The notes: generated by a model not told the origin, from the sequence alone. Positions 47,303 to 56,838 are shown, counted from the first letter of the stretch. The stretch is DNA of 64,000 bases from Collinsella sp. AK_207A (GCF_902501965.1 NZ_CABWID010000018.1:1-64000), one strand, 5' to 3'. Numbers and translations are program-made.

Positions 47303-47557
47303 CTACTCCCCTTCCTTCTTGGCCTCGGGCACCACCACGTCGGTGCCGTCCGCCTCCTTCATGAGCACGGAAACCTTCTGCTGGGCATCCGCCAGGCGGG
47401 TGCGCAGGCTCTTCAGGAGCTCCACACCGCGGGCGTAGCCCTCGAGCGAGTCCTCGAGCTCCAGATCGCCCGATTCGAGGTTGCGGATGATGAGCTCGAG
47501 CTCGCGCGAGGCCTCCTTGTAGGTGAGCTCTTCCACGGGACGCTTCTCGTCTGCCAT
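47303..47557 (-). CDS. xseB: exodeoxyribonuclease VII small subunit
   Basis: 84 residues. The coiled helical hairpin of XseB: LTYKEASRELELIIRNLESGDLELEDSLEGYARGVELL (47396-47524) matches the whole conserved domain. Several small subunits assemble on each XseA and keep it soluble and active. It starts five bases after the xseA stop. Confidence 0.93.
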   Translation of the reverse strand: MADEKRPVEELTYKEASRELELIIRNLESGDLELEDSLEGYARGVELLKSLRTRLADAQQKVSVLMKEADGTDVVVPEAKKEGE

Positions 47558-47562
47558 GTTTC

Positions 47563-49047
47563 TTATCCCTTCTTTCCGGTGGGAACAGCGCTTGCCGTAC
47601 CCTCCACCTTGTTGACCGTACCGTACACGCGCCCGTCGGCGAGCCGCACCGAAAGCACGCCTCCCGGGACAAAGTCGGAAATCGAGGTCGCTACCTCATC
47701 GCCGTTGTACGCAATAGAGTAGCCGCGCGCGAGGACCTTGAGCGGCGAGAGCGCCTCGAGCTTGGCCGCGCTCTCCGCGAGCTTGGCCGCGGGCTTCTCG
47801 ACGATGCCACCCGATACCGCGGAGAGCCGCGATGACATGAGCGAGAGCGCGTGACGGCGCGAACCGAGCGCACCGGCGCTCGCATTGGCCAGGCGCGGAG
47901 ACAGGCGATCGAGGGCAGCGGTAAACGCGGCGGGCACGCGGCCGCCCGCATCCTGTAGCCGTTCCTCCGCACGGTCCAACTCGAAGACGCGCTGCTCGAG
48001 CGATGCCGTGGGCTTGGTGAGCACGGGGCGCGACGCCACCGCGTCAAGGGCCGTCTGCAAACGGTCCAGACGGTTCCCCATCGCCCGCGAGGCACGCTCC
48101 TGCGCGGCATCGAGGTCGGCCGATGCCTCGGAAACCAGCCCGCTCGCACACGCCTGAAGGCGTTCCGCGCGGGCGGCGAGCAGCTCCACGAGGTCCTTGC
48201 GCGCGGGCGCCACGGATTCCGCAGCGGCCGTGGGCGTGGACATGCGCCGGTCGGAGACCATGTCGCAGATGGAGTTATCGGGCTCGTGGCCGATGCCCGT
48301 CACCACCGGCAGCGGGCACGCCGCCACCGCGCGGGCGAGCGCCTCGTCGTTGAAGGCCATGAGGTCCTCGTAGCTCCCGCCGCCGCGAACCAGCAAGATG
48401 CAGTCGGGCGCTGGCTTGATCGCCGCGGCGCGGGCGAGTCCCTCGATCAGCTCCTCGGGGGCGCCCTCGCCCTGCACCTTGGCGCCCACGCAGATGATCT
48501 CGACAAAGGGGTTGCGCCGCTGGAGCGTCTGCTTCACGTCGTCGATCACGGCGCCCGAGAGCGAGGTCACCACGGCGACGCGCTCGCAGAAGGCGGGAAT
48601 GGGCCGCTTGCGCGACTCGTCCATGAGCCCCTCGCCGCGAAGCTTGCGGGCGAGCGCGTCAACCTGCTGGCGCAGGAGCCCCTCCCCCACCATGGAGAAG
48701 GAATCGGCGATGAAGGCGAGCTCACCTTTGGCCTTGTAGACGTCGAACCGGCCGGTGAACTGCACCTTCTGGCCGTTCTCGAGGTCGAAGGAGCGACGCT
48801 GGTACACACCGCCCCAGATGCGGCACTGCAGCGCGGCGTCCTCGTCCTTGATGGCGAAGTAGCAGTGGCCGCGCTGGCCCCACGGGCCCTTGAAGCCCGA
48901 GACCTCGCCGATGATAGTGATGCGCGGGATGGTCTTGAGCTTGCCGTTCGCGAGCTCCACCGCCTGGGCGACGGTCAGCACACCGTCGTCCTGCGCCTCC
49001 CCGGGCGAGCCGTCCGCGGCGACCGCCGTCTTGTCCCAAATGCTCAC
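47563..49047 (-). CDS. xseA: exodeoxyribonuclease VII large subunit
   Basis: 494 residues. An N-terminal OB-fold (ITIIGEVSGFKGPWGQRGHCYFAIKD region) binds single-stranded DNA. The catalytic domain includes VVTSLSGAVIDDV, RGGGSYEDLMAFNDEALARA and TGIGHEPDNSICDMV. A long helical C-terminal part binds XseB. It cuts single-stranded DNA from both ends to oligonucleotides in mismatch repair. The start is GTG 49047 with AGGGGAG upstream. First gene of xseA-xseB-HIT. Confidence 0.95.
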   Translation of the reverse strand: MSIWDKTAVAADGSPGEAQDDGVLTVAQAVELANGKLKTIPRITIIGEVSGFKGPWGQRGHCYFAIKDEDAALQCRIWGGVYQRRSFDLENGQKVQFTGRFDVYKAKGELAFIADSFSMVGEGLLRQQVDALARKLRGEGLMDESRKRPIPAFCERVAVVTSLSGAVIDDVKQTLQRRNPFVEIICVGAKVQGEGAPEELIEGLARAAAIKPAPDCILLVRGGGSYEDLMAFNDEALARAVAACPLPVVTGIGHEPDNSICDMVSDRRMSTPTAAAESVAPARKDLVELLAARAERLQACASGLVSEASADLDAAQERASRAMGNRLDRLQTALDAVASRPVLTKPTASLEQRVFELDRAEERLQDAGGRVPAAFTAALDRLSPRLANASAGALGSRRHALSLMSSRLSAVSGGIVEKPAAKLAESAAKLEALSPLKVLARGYSIAYNGDEVATSISDFVPGGVLSVRLADGRVYGTVNKVEGTASAVPTGKKG

Positions 49048-49113
49048 GTGCCGCTCCCCTCGCTTCCCTGTTGCCTGCCCAGCAGTCTACCCCACGGCGC
49101 GGACACGAGCGCC

Positions 49114-49196
49114 GTGTACGAACGAACCAGACACGTTCTTTCACCCGGCTCCGCGGACGGCGGGCGTGAAAGAACGTGTCTGGTTCGTTCGTACAC
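49114..49196. repeat. 31-bp perfect inverted repeat between divergent genes
   Basis: Arms 49114-49144 and 49166-49196 are exact reverse complements over 31 bases around a 21-base GC-rich loop. It lies between the starts of xseA and the TetR gene, so a terminator role for neighbouring genes is not expected. The rest of the 275-base gap holds the TetR promoter and operator. Confidence 0.9.
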
Positions 49197-49251
49197 AACC
49201 CCTGTCCCGCGTACCGTTCGTCCCCGTATTCGCGCCATCCGTCTGATTTCG

Positions 49252-49304
49252 TTGACATCTCCCCGTGGACCGGTAATCCTGTTACCTGAGATAACCTCGT
49301 TATC
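49252..49304 (+). promoter_or_regulatory. TetR-gene promoter and palindromic operator
   Basis: TTGACA (49252-49257) and TAATCC (49274-49279) are 16 bases apart. GATAAC-CTC-GTTATC (49290-49304) is a perfect palindrome at the expected transcription start, the usual place for an autoregulating TetR operator. Confidence 0.6.
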
Positions 49305-49322
49305 AGAAGGGATTCCGGTTCC

Positions 49323-49973
49323 ATGCCCCACGCCGCCCAGCGCACCCGGGAGCGCATCCTCGCCGTCGCCGCGCAGGAATTCCTGGACAAGGGATTCGCG
49401 AAGGCGAACCTGCGCGACATCGCCCGGAAGAGCGAGGTCACCACGGGGGCGATCTACCGGCACTTCCCGGGCAAGGAGGAGCTGTTCCAGGAGCTCCTTC
49501 GGCCCGCGTTCGACGTCATCGCAGAAGCTCGCACCATCGCCGCGGAGGAGGACGCGGCCCATCCGGCCATGCACATGCTGTCCGAGGCCGCCATCCAGTG
49601 CTCGCTGGACGGCGTCATGCAGGTCATCGACGCCATGTACGAGCAGGCGACGGCCTTCAAGCTCCTCCTTTGCTGCGCCGACGGCTCCCCCTACGAGGAC
49701 ACGGTGGAGCTGATCGTCGATTCGTACACCGACTCGTACGAGGCCTACGTGGACCACCTCGTCGCGCTCGGCATCGCCACCCACCGCCCCGGGCGCATGG
49801 AGCTCCACATGCTCGCGCGGGCCTTCATCGAATCCATCTGCGAGTGCGTCCGGCACGACATCGCGCCCACCGCGGCCCGTGACTACCTGAAAAGCATCGT
49901 CATCTTCGAACACCACGGCTGGTACGGACTGCTCGGCATCGGGGCCGGGCGGGCCGGACACCTGGCCGCCTGA
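49323..49973 (+). CDS. TetR-family transcription regulator
   Basis: 216 residues. The N-terminal helix-turn-helix is clear (RERILAVAAQEFLDKGFAKANLRDIARKSE, 49347-49436, then TTGAIYRHFPGKEELF). The C-terminal ligand domain is variable, as in the family. It is first in a plus-strand run with two ABC half-transporters and an ECF transporter, and a palindromic site lies in its own promoter, so it probably controls the whole unit in response to the transported compound. AAGGGA lies about ten bases before the ATG. Confidence 0.88.
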   Translation: MPHAAQRTRERILAVAAQEFLDKGFAKANLRDIARKSEVTTGAIYRHFPGKEELFQELLRPAFDVIAEARTIAAEEDAAHPAMHMLSEAAIQCSLDGVMQVIDAMYEQATAFKLLLCCADGSPYEDTVELIVDSYTDSYEAYVDHLVALGIATHRPGRMELHMLARAFIESICECVRHDIAPTAARDYLKSIVIFEHHGWYGLLGIGAGRAGHLAA

Positions 49974-50129
49974 GGCGGGCCCCGCGACGCCCAAGAGCGA
50001 AACGGGGCCCCTGCCGCACATAAAGTAAGACTCTTCTAACTTTTAAGAACGGCTCGGAACTCCAGAACCGCTCGGAACGTCCTCACATCCAACTGCCAAG
50101 AACTCATCAAGCACGCAAAGGAGATCGCC

Positions 50130-51950
50130 ATGGCCGAAACGAATCAACCGGGAACGTCCGCCGGCGGCGTGCGCCAGCTCCTGGCCTACGCCGGCCCGCA
50201 CCGCGGTGCGCTCTACCGGGCCGTCGCCCTCGCCATCGCGGGCGAGCTCTGCGGCATGCTGCCCTACGTGGCGGTCGCGCTCTTCGTGGGCCGCCTTTTG
50301 AGCGGGCCGGCCAGCCAGGTCGCGCCGGCCGGGCAAATCGCTCCGGCCTGGCAGTCCGGCCAGGCGACGCCCTCCCTCGCGCTCGTCCTCTTCCTCGTCG
50401 CCCTGCTGGGGCAGGTTGCGCGGGAGCTGCTGACGTACCGCTCCACGCTCTGCTCGCACCTGGCGACCTACGCGATCCTCCGCGAGATGCGTCGCGCCGT
50501 GGCGCGCAAGATGGAGCACGTGCCGCTGGGCGCGATGATCGACACGCCCATCGGCGCCCATAAGATGCTGCTCGTGGACACCATCTCGAAGCTCGAGGAC
50601 TCGATGGCCCATTTCATGCCCGAGTTCACCTCCAACATCGTCGCGCCGCTCGTCTCCGTCCTGGCGCTCCTCTGCATCGACTGGCGCATGGGTCTCGCCT
50701 CGTTCGCCACCCTCCCCCTCGCGGCGCTCTGCTACTGCGGCATGACGTGGCGCTACCGGGAGCGCATGGACACCTACACCCGGGCGGGGAACGCCATGAA
50801 CGCGGCACTCGTGGAATACGTGAACGGCATCCAGGTGATCAAGGCCTTCAGCCGCTCGGGCTCCTCGTACGGGGCGTTCTCCCGGGCGGTCGACTTCTTC
50901 CACACCTCCACGATGGCCTGGTACCGGCAGTGCTGGTTCTGGTCCGCCGCGGTGCAGGCCATCATGCCCTGCACGCTGCTGGGCACGTTGCCCGTGGGCC
51001 TGCTCCTGTATATGCACGGCCAGATTGCCCTGCCGGTGCTGGTGCTGGGGCTGATCCTACCGCTTGGCTTCATCGCCCCGCTCATGCGCGTGGCGAAGCA
51101 ATCCGAGAACTTCGTCATGATCAAGGAGCACGTGAGCCGCGTGACGGCGTTCCTGCAGACTCCCGAGCTCGAGCGTCCGAACGACCGCGCGCAGTTGGAC
51201 GGCACAGCGCTCGCGCTCCGCCACGTGGGGTTCGCGTACGGCGAGACGGAGGTCCTGCACGACCTGAGCCTGGACATCGCGCCCCAGACCATGGTGGCGC
51301 TCGTGGGGCCCTCGGGCTCCGGGAAGTCCACCGTGGCGAAGCTGCTGGCGGGCTTCTGGGACCCGGGCGCCGGCAAGATCTCGCTCGGCGGCGTGGACCT
51401 GCGGGACATGCCGGCCGCGCAGCTGGCGGAGCACGTCTCCTACGTGGCGCAGGACACCTTCCTCTTCGACAGCTCCATCCGCGAGAACATCCGCATGGGG
51501 CGGCCCGGGGCAACGGACGCCCAGGTCGAGGCCGCGGCACGGGCCGCGGCAGCCGACGCGTTCATCCGCGCCCTCCCCCAGGGCTACGACACGCCCGCCG
51601 GGGACGCCGGCGGCTCGCTCTCCGGCGGGGAGCGCCAGCGCGTCACGATCGCTCGTGCCTTCCTGAAGAACGCGCCCGTCATCATCCTCGACGAGGCGAC
51701 CGCCTACACGGACCCGGAGAGCGAGTGCGAGATCCAGCGCGCGCTCACCCAGCTCGTCGCGGGCAAGACGCTCATCGTCATCGCGCACCGGCTCTCCACC
51801 GTGCGCGCGGCCGACGCCATCGTCGTGCTGGAGGACGGGAGCATCGCGGACACCGGCACGCACGAGCAGCTGCTGGAGCGCTGCGAGCTCTACCGGCGGA
51901 TGTGGGACGCGTCCGTCATCGACCCGACGACGACGGAGGAGGTGGCGTAG
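50130..51950 (+). CDS. ABC half-transporter, membrane and ATPase domains fused
   Basis: 606 residues. Six membrane helices in about 1-320 (with a repetitive Ala/Gly/Gln loop at about 60-80), then an ATPase domain with [39 protein letters not shown] and an H-loop Ile-Ala-His. The layout is that of type IV exporters and of the siderophore-related IrtA/IrtB and YbtP/YbtQ pairs. It most likely forms a heterodimer with the product of the next gene, which begins directly after its stop codon. AAGGAG precedes the ATG. Confidence 0.88.
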   Translation: MAETNQPGTSAGGVRQLLAYAGPHRGALYRAVALAIAGELCGMLPYVAVALFVGRLLSGPASQVAPAGQIAPAWQSGQATPSLALVLFLVALLGQVARELLTYRSTLCSHLATYAILREMRRAVARKMEHVPLGAMIDTPIGAHKMLLVDTISKLEDSMAHFMPEFTSNIVAPLVSVLALLCIDWRMGLASFATLPLAALCYCGMTWRYRERMDTYTRAGNAMNAALVEYVNGIQVIKAFSRSGSSYGAFSRAVDFFHTSTMAWYRQCWFWSAAVQAIMPCTLLGTLPVGLLLYMHGQIALPVLVLGLILPLGFIAPLMRVAKQSENFVMIKEHVSRVTAFLQTPELERPNDRAQLDGTALALRHVGFAYGETEVLHDLSLDIAPQTMVALVGPSGSGKSTVAKLLAGFWDPGAGKISLGGVDLRDMPAAQLAEHVSYVAQDTFLFDSSIRENIRMGRPGATDAQVEAAARAAAADAFIRALPQGYDTPAGDAGGSLSGGERQRVTIARAFLKNAPVIILDEATAYTDPESECEIQRALTQLVAGKTLIVIAHRLSTVRAADAIVVLEDGSIADTGTHEQLLERCELYRRMWDASVIDPTTTEEVA

Positions 51951-53804
51951 ATGGTTGCGATCGTGCGACGGATCCTGAACCTCGCTGGGCCGACCTATCG
52001 CGGCAAAATGGTATGGGGCCTGGCGTTTCGGATCCTGAAGTCCCTCTTCGCGTCGTTCGTCCTCATGGCCGTGCTCTTTGCATTCACGCAGATGCATGCG
52101 CTGACGACGGACGTCGCGCTCACCGCGGTGGGCATGCTCGCGGCGAGCGTGACGGGGCAGTTCGTCTGCCAGTACCTGAGCGACATCTTCCTCACCCAAT
52201 CGAGCTACCGGCTCTTCCACGACCTGCGCCTGGAGATCGGCGACAAACTCAAGCGGGCGCCGATGGGCTACTTCTCCGAGCAGCGGCTGGGCAACATCCA
52301 GACGGTGCTGACCACCACCATGGGGGACCTCGAGGCGAACTGCGCGCTCGGCCTCTCGTTTTTAGTGGGCGGGTTCTCCCAGGCCCTGTTCATGGGCGCG
52401 ATGATCACGGTCTTCTGCCCGCCCGTGGGCACGGTGGTCCTCGCCATCCTCGCCCTGGGGGCCATCGCCCTGACGCGCGTGCAGTCCCGGGCCGCGCGCT
52501 TCACGGCCCGCATGCAGCGGGCACAGGAGAGCTTGACCGGGCGCTCGATCGAGTACATCCGGGGCATCGCCGTGGTGCGATCGTTTACCGGCACGGGGAG
52601 CACGGCCGAGGTCGACCGGGCCTTCGACGAGAAGTACCGGATCGACATCGACTGCACGCGCGGGACCGCCGTGCCCATGAAGCTCTACAGCTCGCTCTTC
52701 CGGGTGGGCGCGGCGGTGCTCTTCGGCACGACGGCGCTCCTCGCCGTGGACGGAATCGTGGACACGGCCGTGTGCCTCACGCTCATCGTCGCCTCGTTCC
52801 TGGTGTTCATGGAGATCGAGCAGATGGGCGACGGGGCATTTCTCTCCAAGCTGTTGGCGGCCCAGCTCGACCGTCTGGAATCCGTGTTCGACATCCCCGC
52901 GATGGACGGCGAGCGGCGAAGCCTGCAGCCCCCGTTCGACATCGAGCTCGCGCACGTGGACTTCTCCTACGGCGAGACGCCCGTGCTCCGCGACGTGTCG
53001 CTCACCATCCCCGCCGGAACCACCTGCGCCATCGTGGGACCGTCCGGGTCGGGCAAGACGACGCTCGCCAACCTGATAGCGCGCTTCTGAGACGTGGACG
53101 CCGGAGCGGTGCGCGTGGGCGGCACCGACGTGCGCGAGATCGATCCTGAGGCCCTGCTCGCCCAGGTGAGCATGGTCTTCCAGGACGTGTACCTGTTTCA
53201 CGAGAGCATCGAGGAGAACATCCGCTTCGGCGCGCCCGAGGCGACCCACGAGCAGGTCGTTGCCGCGGCCCGGCGGGCCCGCTGCCACGAGTTCATCACG
53301 GCCCTGCCCGCGGGGTACGCCACGGTGGTGGGCGAGGGCGGCTCGACCCTCTCGGGCGGCGAGCGGCAGCGCATCTCGCTGGCGCGCGCCATGCTGAAGG
53401 ACGCGCCCCTCGTGATCCTGGACGAGGCGACGAGCTCCATCGACCCGGAGAACGAGCTCCTGCTCATCGCGGCCATCGAGGAGCTCACGCGCGGAAAGAC
53501 GCTCGTGACCATCGCCCACCGCCTCTCGACGGTGCGGACGGCGGACCAGATCGTGGTCATCGACGGCGGACGGGTGGTCCAGCGGGGCACCCATGAGGAG
53601 CTCGCGGCGCAGCCGGGCGTGTACGCCCGGTTCCTGGCGGCGCGGGAGGAGGCGGCGTCGTGGACGCTGGCGCGCGGGGCTGCGGTGGGGGCCGGGGTTG
53701 GTCCGGAGATTGGTCCGGGGGACGGTCCGGAGGCCGCGGCGCAGCTCACGCCGAAGGCCGGTCCGGGGGCTTCGCCGCGGCTTGCACCGGAGGTCGCGCG
53801 ATGA
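51951..53804 (+). pseudogene. second ABC half-transporter, interrupted by an in-frame TGA
   Basis: 617 codons in one frame, broken only by TGA at 53088-53090. Before it: six membrane helices and an ATPase start with [17 protein letters not shown]. After it, same frame: [44 protein letters not shown]. The sister protein has GFWDPGAG where this has RF-stop-DVDAG, so the stop replaces a Trp (TGG to TGA). The first part (379 residues) has Walker A but no signature or Walker B, so it cannot hydrolyse ATP alone. A low-complexity Gly/Pro tail ends the frame, overlapping the next gene by ATGA. A sequencing error is possible. Confidence 0.8.
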
Positions 53805-56221
53805 GCGAGACGGGGCTGGTCGCCCGGCTGGAGGACGTGGGCTTTCGCTACGAGGGCCGGGACGCCGCGAGCCTGCGGGATCTGTGCTGTGCCGTGCGGC
53901 CCGGCGAGTTCGTGGTGCTCACCGGGCCGAGCGGCTGCGGCAAGACGACGCTCGTCCGGTGTCTGAACGGCCTCATCCCCCACTTCTTCCCCGGCGAGCT
54001 GACGGGTGCGGACGAGCTCTTCGGGCGCGACGTGCGACAGACCGCCCCCTGGAAGGTGGGCCGGCGGTGTGCCTCCATCTTCCAGGACCCGCGCAGCCAG
54101 TTCTTCACCACCAACAGCTCGTGCGAGGCGGCGTTCGCCTGCGAGAACTACGGGGTCCCGCACGACGAGATCGTGCGGCGGGTGGATGCCGCCTTCGCGG
54201 CGGGCGGGCTGGAAGGCCTCGCGAACCGGAGCGTCTTCGACCTCTCCAGCGGCGAGCGGCAGAAGGTAGCCTTCGCCGGCGCCTGGGCGATGCAGCCCGA
54301 CCTGTACGTGCTGGACGAGCCCTCGGCCAACCTCGACCTGGCGAGTATCGAGCGGATGCGCGCGATACTCGCCCGGCTGAAGGCGGCGGGCAAGACCGTC
54401 GTCGTGTCCGAGCACCGCCTCTCCTACCTCGCGCACCTGGCCGACCGCGTGCTGTACCTGCGGGACGGACGGCTGGCGGAGGAGTTCTCGGGCGCGGAGC
54501 TCCGGAGCCTCGCCCCGGGCGAGCTGCGGCGCCGGGGGCTGCGGGAGCTCGACCTAGGCCGGGTCCGGCTGGGGACGGGCGAGAGACCGGCGACGGGGCG
54601 CGGAATGGGACTCGCGGCAGGACCGGGGTTGGTAACGGAACACGGACCGGAAACGGCCGCGGGGCCGGGGCCGGCGGCGAGGCGGGCAGCGGCGCGCCCG
54701 GCAGCGACGACGTTCCGCCCGCGGGCGCACCCGACCCCCGAACCGGCCGTCCCCCTCTTCGAAGCCGCCGGTATAGCCTTCGCGCCGCCGCGGTCCCAGC
54801 CGATCATCCGCGATCTTGCCCTCACGCTCCGCCGGGGCGAGGTGGTCGCGCTCGTGGGACGGAACGGCTGCGGCAAGACGACGCTCGGCAAGATCATCGC
54901 CGGGCTCGTCCCCTGCCGGCGGGGACGATTCCTCGTGGACGGCCGCCGGACGCGGCGCCGCTGGCTCTCGGATGCCGCGTACTTCGTGATGCAGGAGGCC
55001 GACTTCCAGCTCTATACGGACAGCGTCCGCGCGGAGCTGCTCCTGGGCCGCGAGGGCGACGCCGAGAGAGTCGCGCGCGCGGACGAGGCCCTGGAGCTGC
55101 TGGGGCTCGCGCCCGTTCGGGACGACCACCCGCAATCGCTGTCCGGTGGGCAGAAGCAGCGCGTGACCGTTGCCGCGGCGCTCGTCTCGCAGAAGCCCCT
55201 GGTGATTCTCGACGAGCCGACGAGCGGACTGGACTGGGCGAGCATGGCGGCCTGCGCGCGGGCGGTGGGTGCCCTGCGGGACGCGGGCCGCTGCGCGCTC
55301 GTCATCACGCACGACCTCGAGTTCATCGCGCGCGCGGCCGACCGGGTGCTCTTCATGGAGGACGGCGCGATCTCGCGCGCGGTCGCGCTGGAAACGGACG
55401 CGGACCTGGATGTCGTGCGCGCCTTCATGGCAGGGCTCGCCTGCGATGAAGGGGGCGGCAGGGGGAGCACCGAGACCGGGGCCGAATCCGGGGCCGCCGA
55501 GCCCGCCCCGGCACCCGTGCGCGGGTCGCGGGGCCCGGTCCTCGACCCGCGCGTCAAGCTGTTGAACGCGCTCATGGTCTCCACGCTCGCCTTCTCGCTG
55601 CCGGGGCGGCTCGCGAGCCTGCCCCTGCTGGCCGCGGGAGCGCTCTTCGCCCTCGCGGTCGGCCGGCCCGGACTCGCCGCCAGGTTCATGGTCGCCTGGG
55701 GTGCCCTGTTCGCGCTCGCCCAGGTCGTGCCGCTCGTCCTCGCGTCGATCATCTACTTCCTCTTCCTGCGCGCGGTGGTGGTCGCGCTCGCGGTGGGCAC
55801 GATGTACGCCACGACCGAGATGGCGGCGCTCGTCACCGCCCTGCGGGCCATGCGGCTGCCGCGGGAGCTCGTGGTTGCCGTCGCCGTGATGCTCCGGTTC
55901 ATTCCCTCGTTTCAGCAGGACGTGCAATCTATCGCGCAGGGCATGCGGACGCGCGCCGTCGGCGTGACGCCGCTTCGCCTGGTTCGCCATCCCGCGCTCG
56001 TGTACGAGGGCTTCGTCGTGCCCCTCATCATGCGCGCGCTCATGACGTCGAGCGAGCTCGCCGCCTCCGCGGAGACGCGCGGCATCAGCTGCCCCTGCCC
56101 CAAGACCAGCTACCTCGTCGTAGCGTTCACGGTCCGCGACCTCGTGGCGTGCCTGGCGCTCGTCGCGATGTACGGAATCATTGTCGGAGTGCTCGCATCG
56201 GGTGCGATGGCGAGCCTGTAG
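53801..56221 (+). CDS. ECF transporter module: two ATPases and T subunit in one polypeptide
   Basis: 806 residues. ATPase 1 (about 5-240): GPSGCGKTT at 42-50, signature LSSGE at 148-152, LYVLDEPSANLD. A Pro/Gly/Ala linker follows. ATPase 2 (about 310-550): GRNGCGKTT, LSGGQKQRV, LVILDEPTSGLD. After a second linker, about 585-806 is the EcfT membrane subunit with LDPRVKLLNA and the coupling motifs QGMRTRAVG and SAETRGIS. Such modules energise uptake by a substrate-binding S protein, encoded next. The usual arrangement is three separate genes. GGAGG is placed seven bases before ATG 53801, which overlaps the previous stop. Confidence 0.88.
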   Translation: MSETGLVARLEDVGFRYEGRDAASLRDLCCAVRPGEFVVLTGPSGCGKTTLVRCLNGLIPHFFPGELTGADELFGRDVRQTAPWKVGRRCASIFQDPRSQFFTTNSSCEAAFACENYGVPHDEIVRRVDAAFAAGGLEGLANRSVFDLSSGERQKVAFAGAWAMQPDLYVLDEPSANLDLASIERMRAILARLKAAGKTVVVSEHRLSYLAHLADRVLYLRDGRLAEEFSGAELRSLAPGELRRRGLRELDLGRVRLGTGERPATGRGMGLAAGPGLVTEHGPETAAGPGPAARRAAARPAATTFRPRAHPTPEPAVPLFEAAGIAFAPPRSQPIIRDLALTLRRGEVVALVGRNGCGKTTLGKIIAGLVPCRRGRFLVDGRRTRRRWLSDAAYFVMQEADFQLYTDSVRAELLLGREGDAERVARADEALELLGLAPVRDDHPQSLSGGQKQRVTVAAALVSQKPLVILDEPTSGLDWASMAACARAVGALRDAGRCALVITHDLEFIARAADRVLFMEDGAISRAVALETDADLDVVRAFMAGLACDEGGGRGSTETGAESGAAEPAPAPVRGSRGPVLDPRVKLLNALMVSTLAFSLPGRLASLPLLAAGALFALAVGRPGLAARFMVAWGALFALAQVVPLVLASIIYFLFLRAVVVALAVGTMYATTEMAALVTALRAMRLPRELVVAVAVMLRFIPSFQQDVQSIAQGMRTRAVGVTPLRLVRHPALVYEGFVVPLIMRALMTSSELAASAETRGISCPCPKTSYLVVAFTVRDLVACLALVAMYGIIVGVLASGAMASL

Positions 56222-56236
56222 AGAAGGGAATCTCCC

Positions 56237-56824
56237 ATGTCGGAAACCGCGACCAGACCGTTCCAGATGAAGGACCTGATCACCTGCGCGCTGATGGTGG
56301 TCTGCGCCTATGTGATCTACTTCCTCTGCGCGCTGCTGTCCTTCACGCCGTACACGATGGTGTTGGTCTGCCCCCTCTGGGCCGTGCTGGCGGCCATCAC
56401 CTTCTTCCTGGTGGGGGTGCGGACGCGCAGCTCGCGGATGCTCTTCGTATTCATGGCCGCCGTATCCCTGAGCGGCCTGTACCCGCCCAACATGGCATGC
56501 GGCCTGATCGCGGCCATCGCGTGCCTGCTGCTGACGCGGGCCCGGGGCGCGGCGGACCTGCGCGCGCTGACCGCGAGCTGGATGCTCTACGCCGTGGCGA
56601 CGGCGTTCGGCGGCATGTACGTCCCGTTCCTGTTCTTCTCCCAGCAGACGATCGCGAGCTACGGGAGCATGCACGGCGAGGCCTACCTGGAGACGCTCAC
56701 CACCATGTCGACGCCCTGGTTCGTAGCGGTCATGCTCTGCGTGACGGCAATCTGCGCGTTCATCGGCTCGCTGGTCGCTCGGAAGCTGCTGAAGAAGCAC
56801 TTCGAGAAGACGGGCGTGGTGTAG
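56237..56824 (+). CDS. ECF transporter S subunit (MptD/Trep_Strep-like)
   Basis: 195 residues, six hydrophobic helices. It resembles the MptD-type S components of ECF transporters (MKDLITCALMVVCAYVIYF start, a central FGGMYVPFLFF and a basic C terminus). These bind the substrate in the membrane. The substrate of this family is not established; the pairing with an Irt/Ybt-like ABC pair suggests a metal chelate, haem or similar compound, as an inference. It starts 15 bases after the fused module gene, with AGAAGGGA upstream. Confidence 0.78.
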   Translation: MSETATRPFQMKDLITCALMVVCAYVIYFLCALLSFTPYTMVLVCPLWAVLAAITFFLVGVRTRSSRMLFVFMAAVSLSGLYPPNMACGLIAAIACLLLTRARGAADLRALTASWMLYAVATAFGGMYVPFLFFSQQTIASYGSMHGEAYLETLTTMSTPWFVAVMLCVTAICAFIGSLVARKLLKKHFEKTGVV

Positions 56825-56838
56825 GGCCGGACCTGTCA

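Noticed and set aside
53088-53090. Selenocysteine or reassigned TGA explaining the interrupted ABC gene
   Set aside because: The sister protein has Trp, not Cys, at this place; no SECIS-like hairpin was evident just after the TGA; and TGA ends other genes here. A mutation or read error is simpler.
53593-55449. Second long plus-strand frame overlapping the ABC/ECF genes
   Set aside because: Arg/Gly/Pro-rich shadow of very GC-rich coding sequence without motifs.
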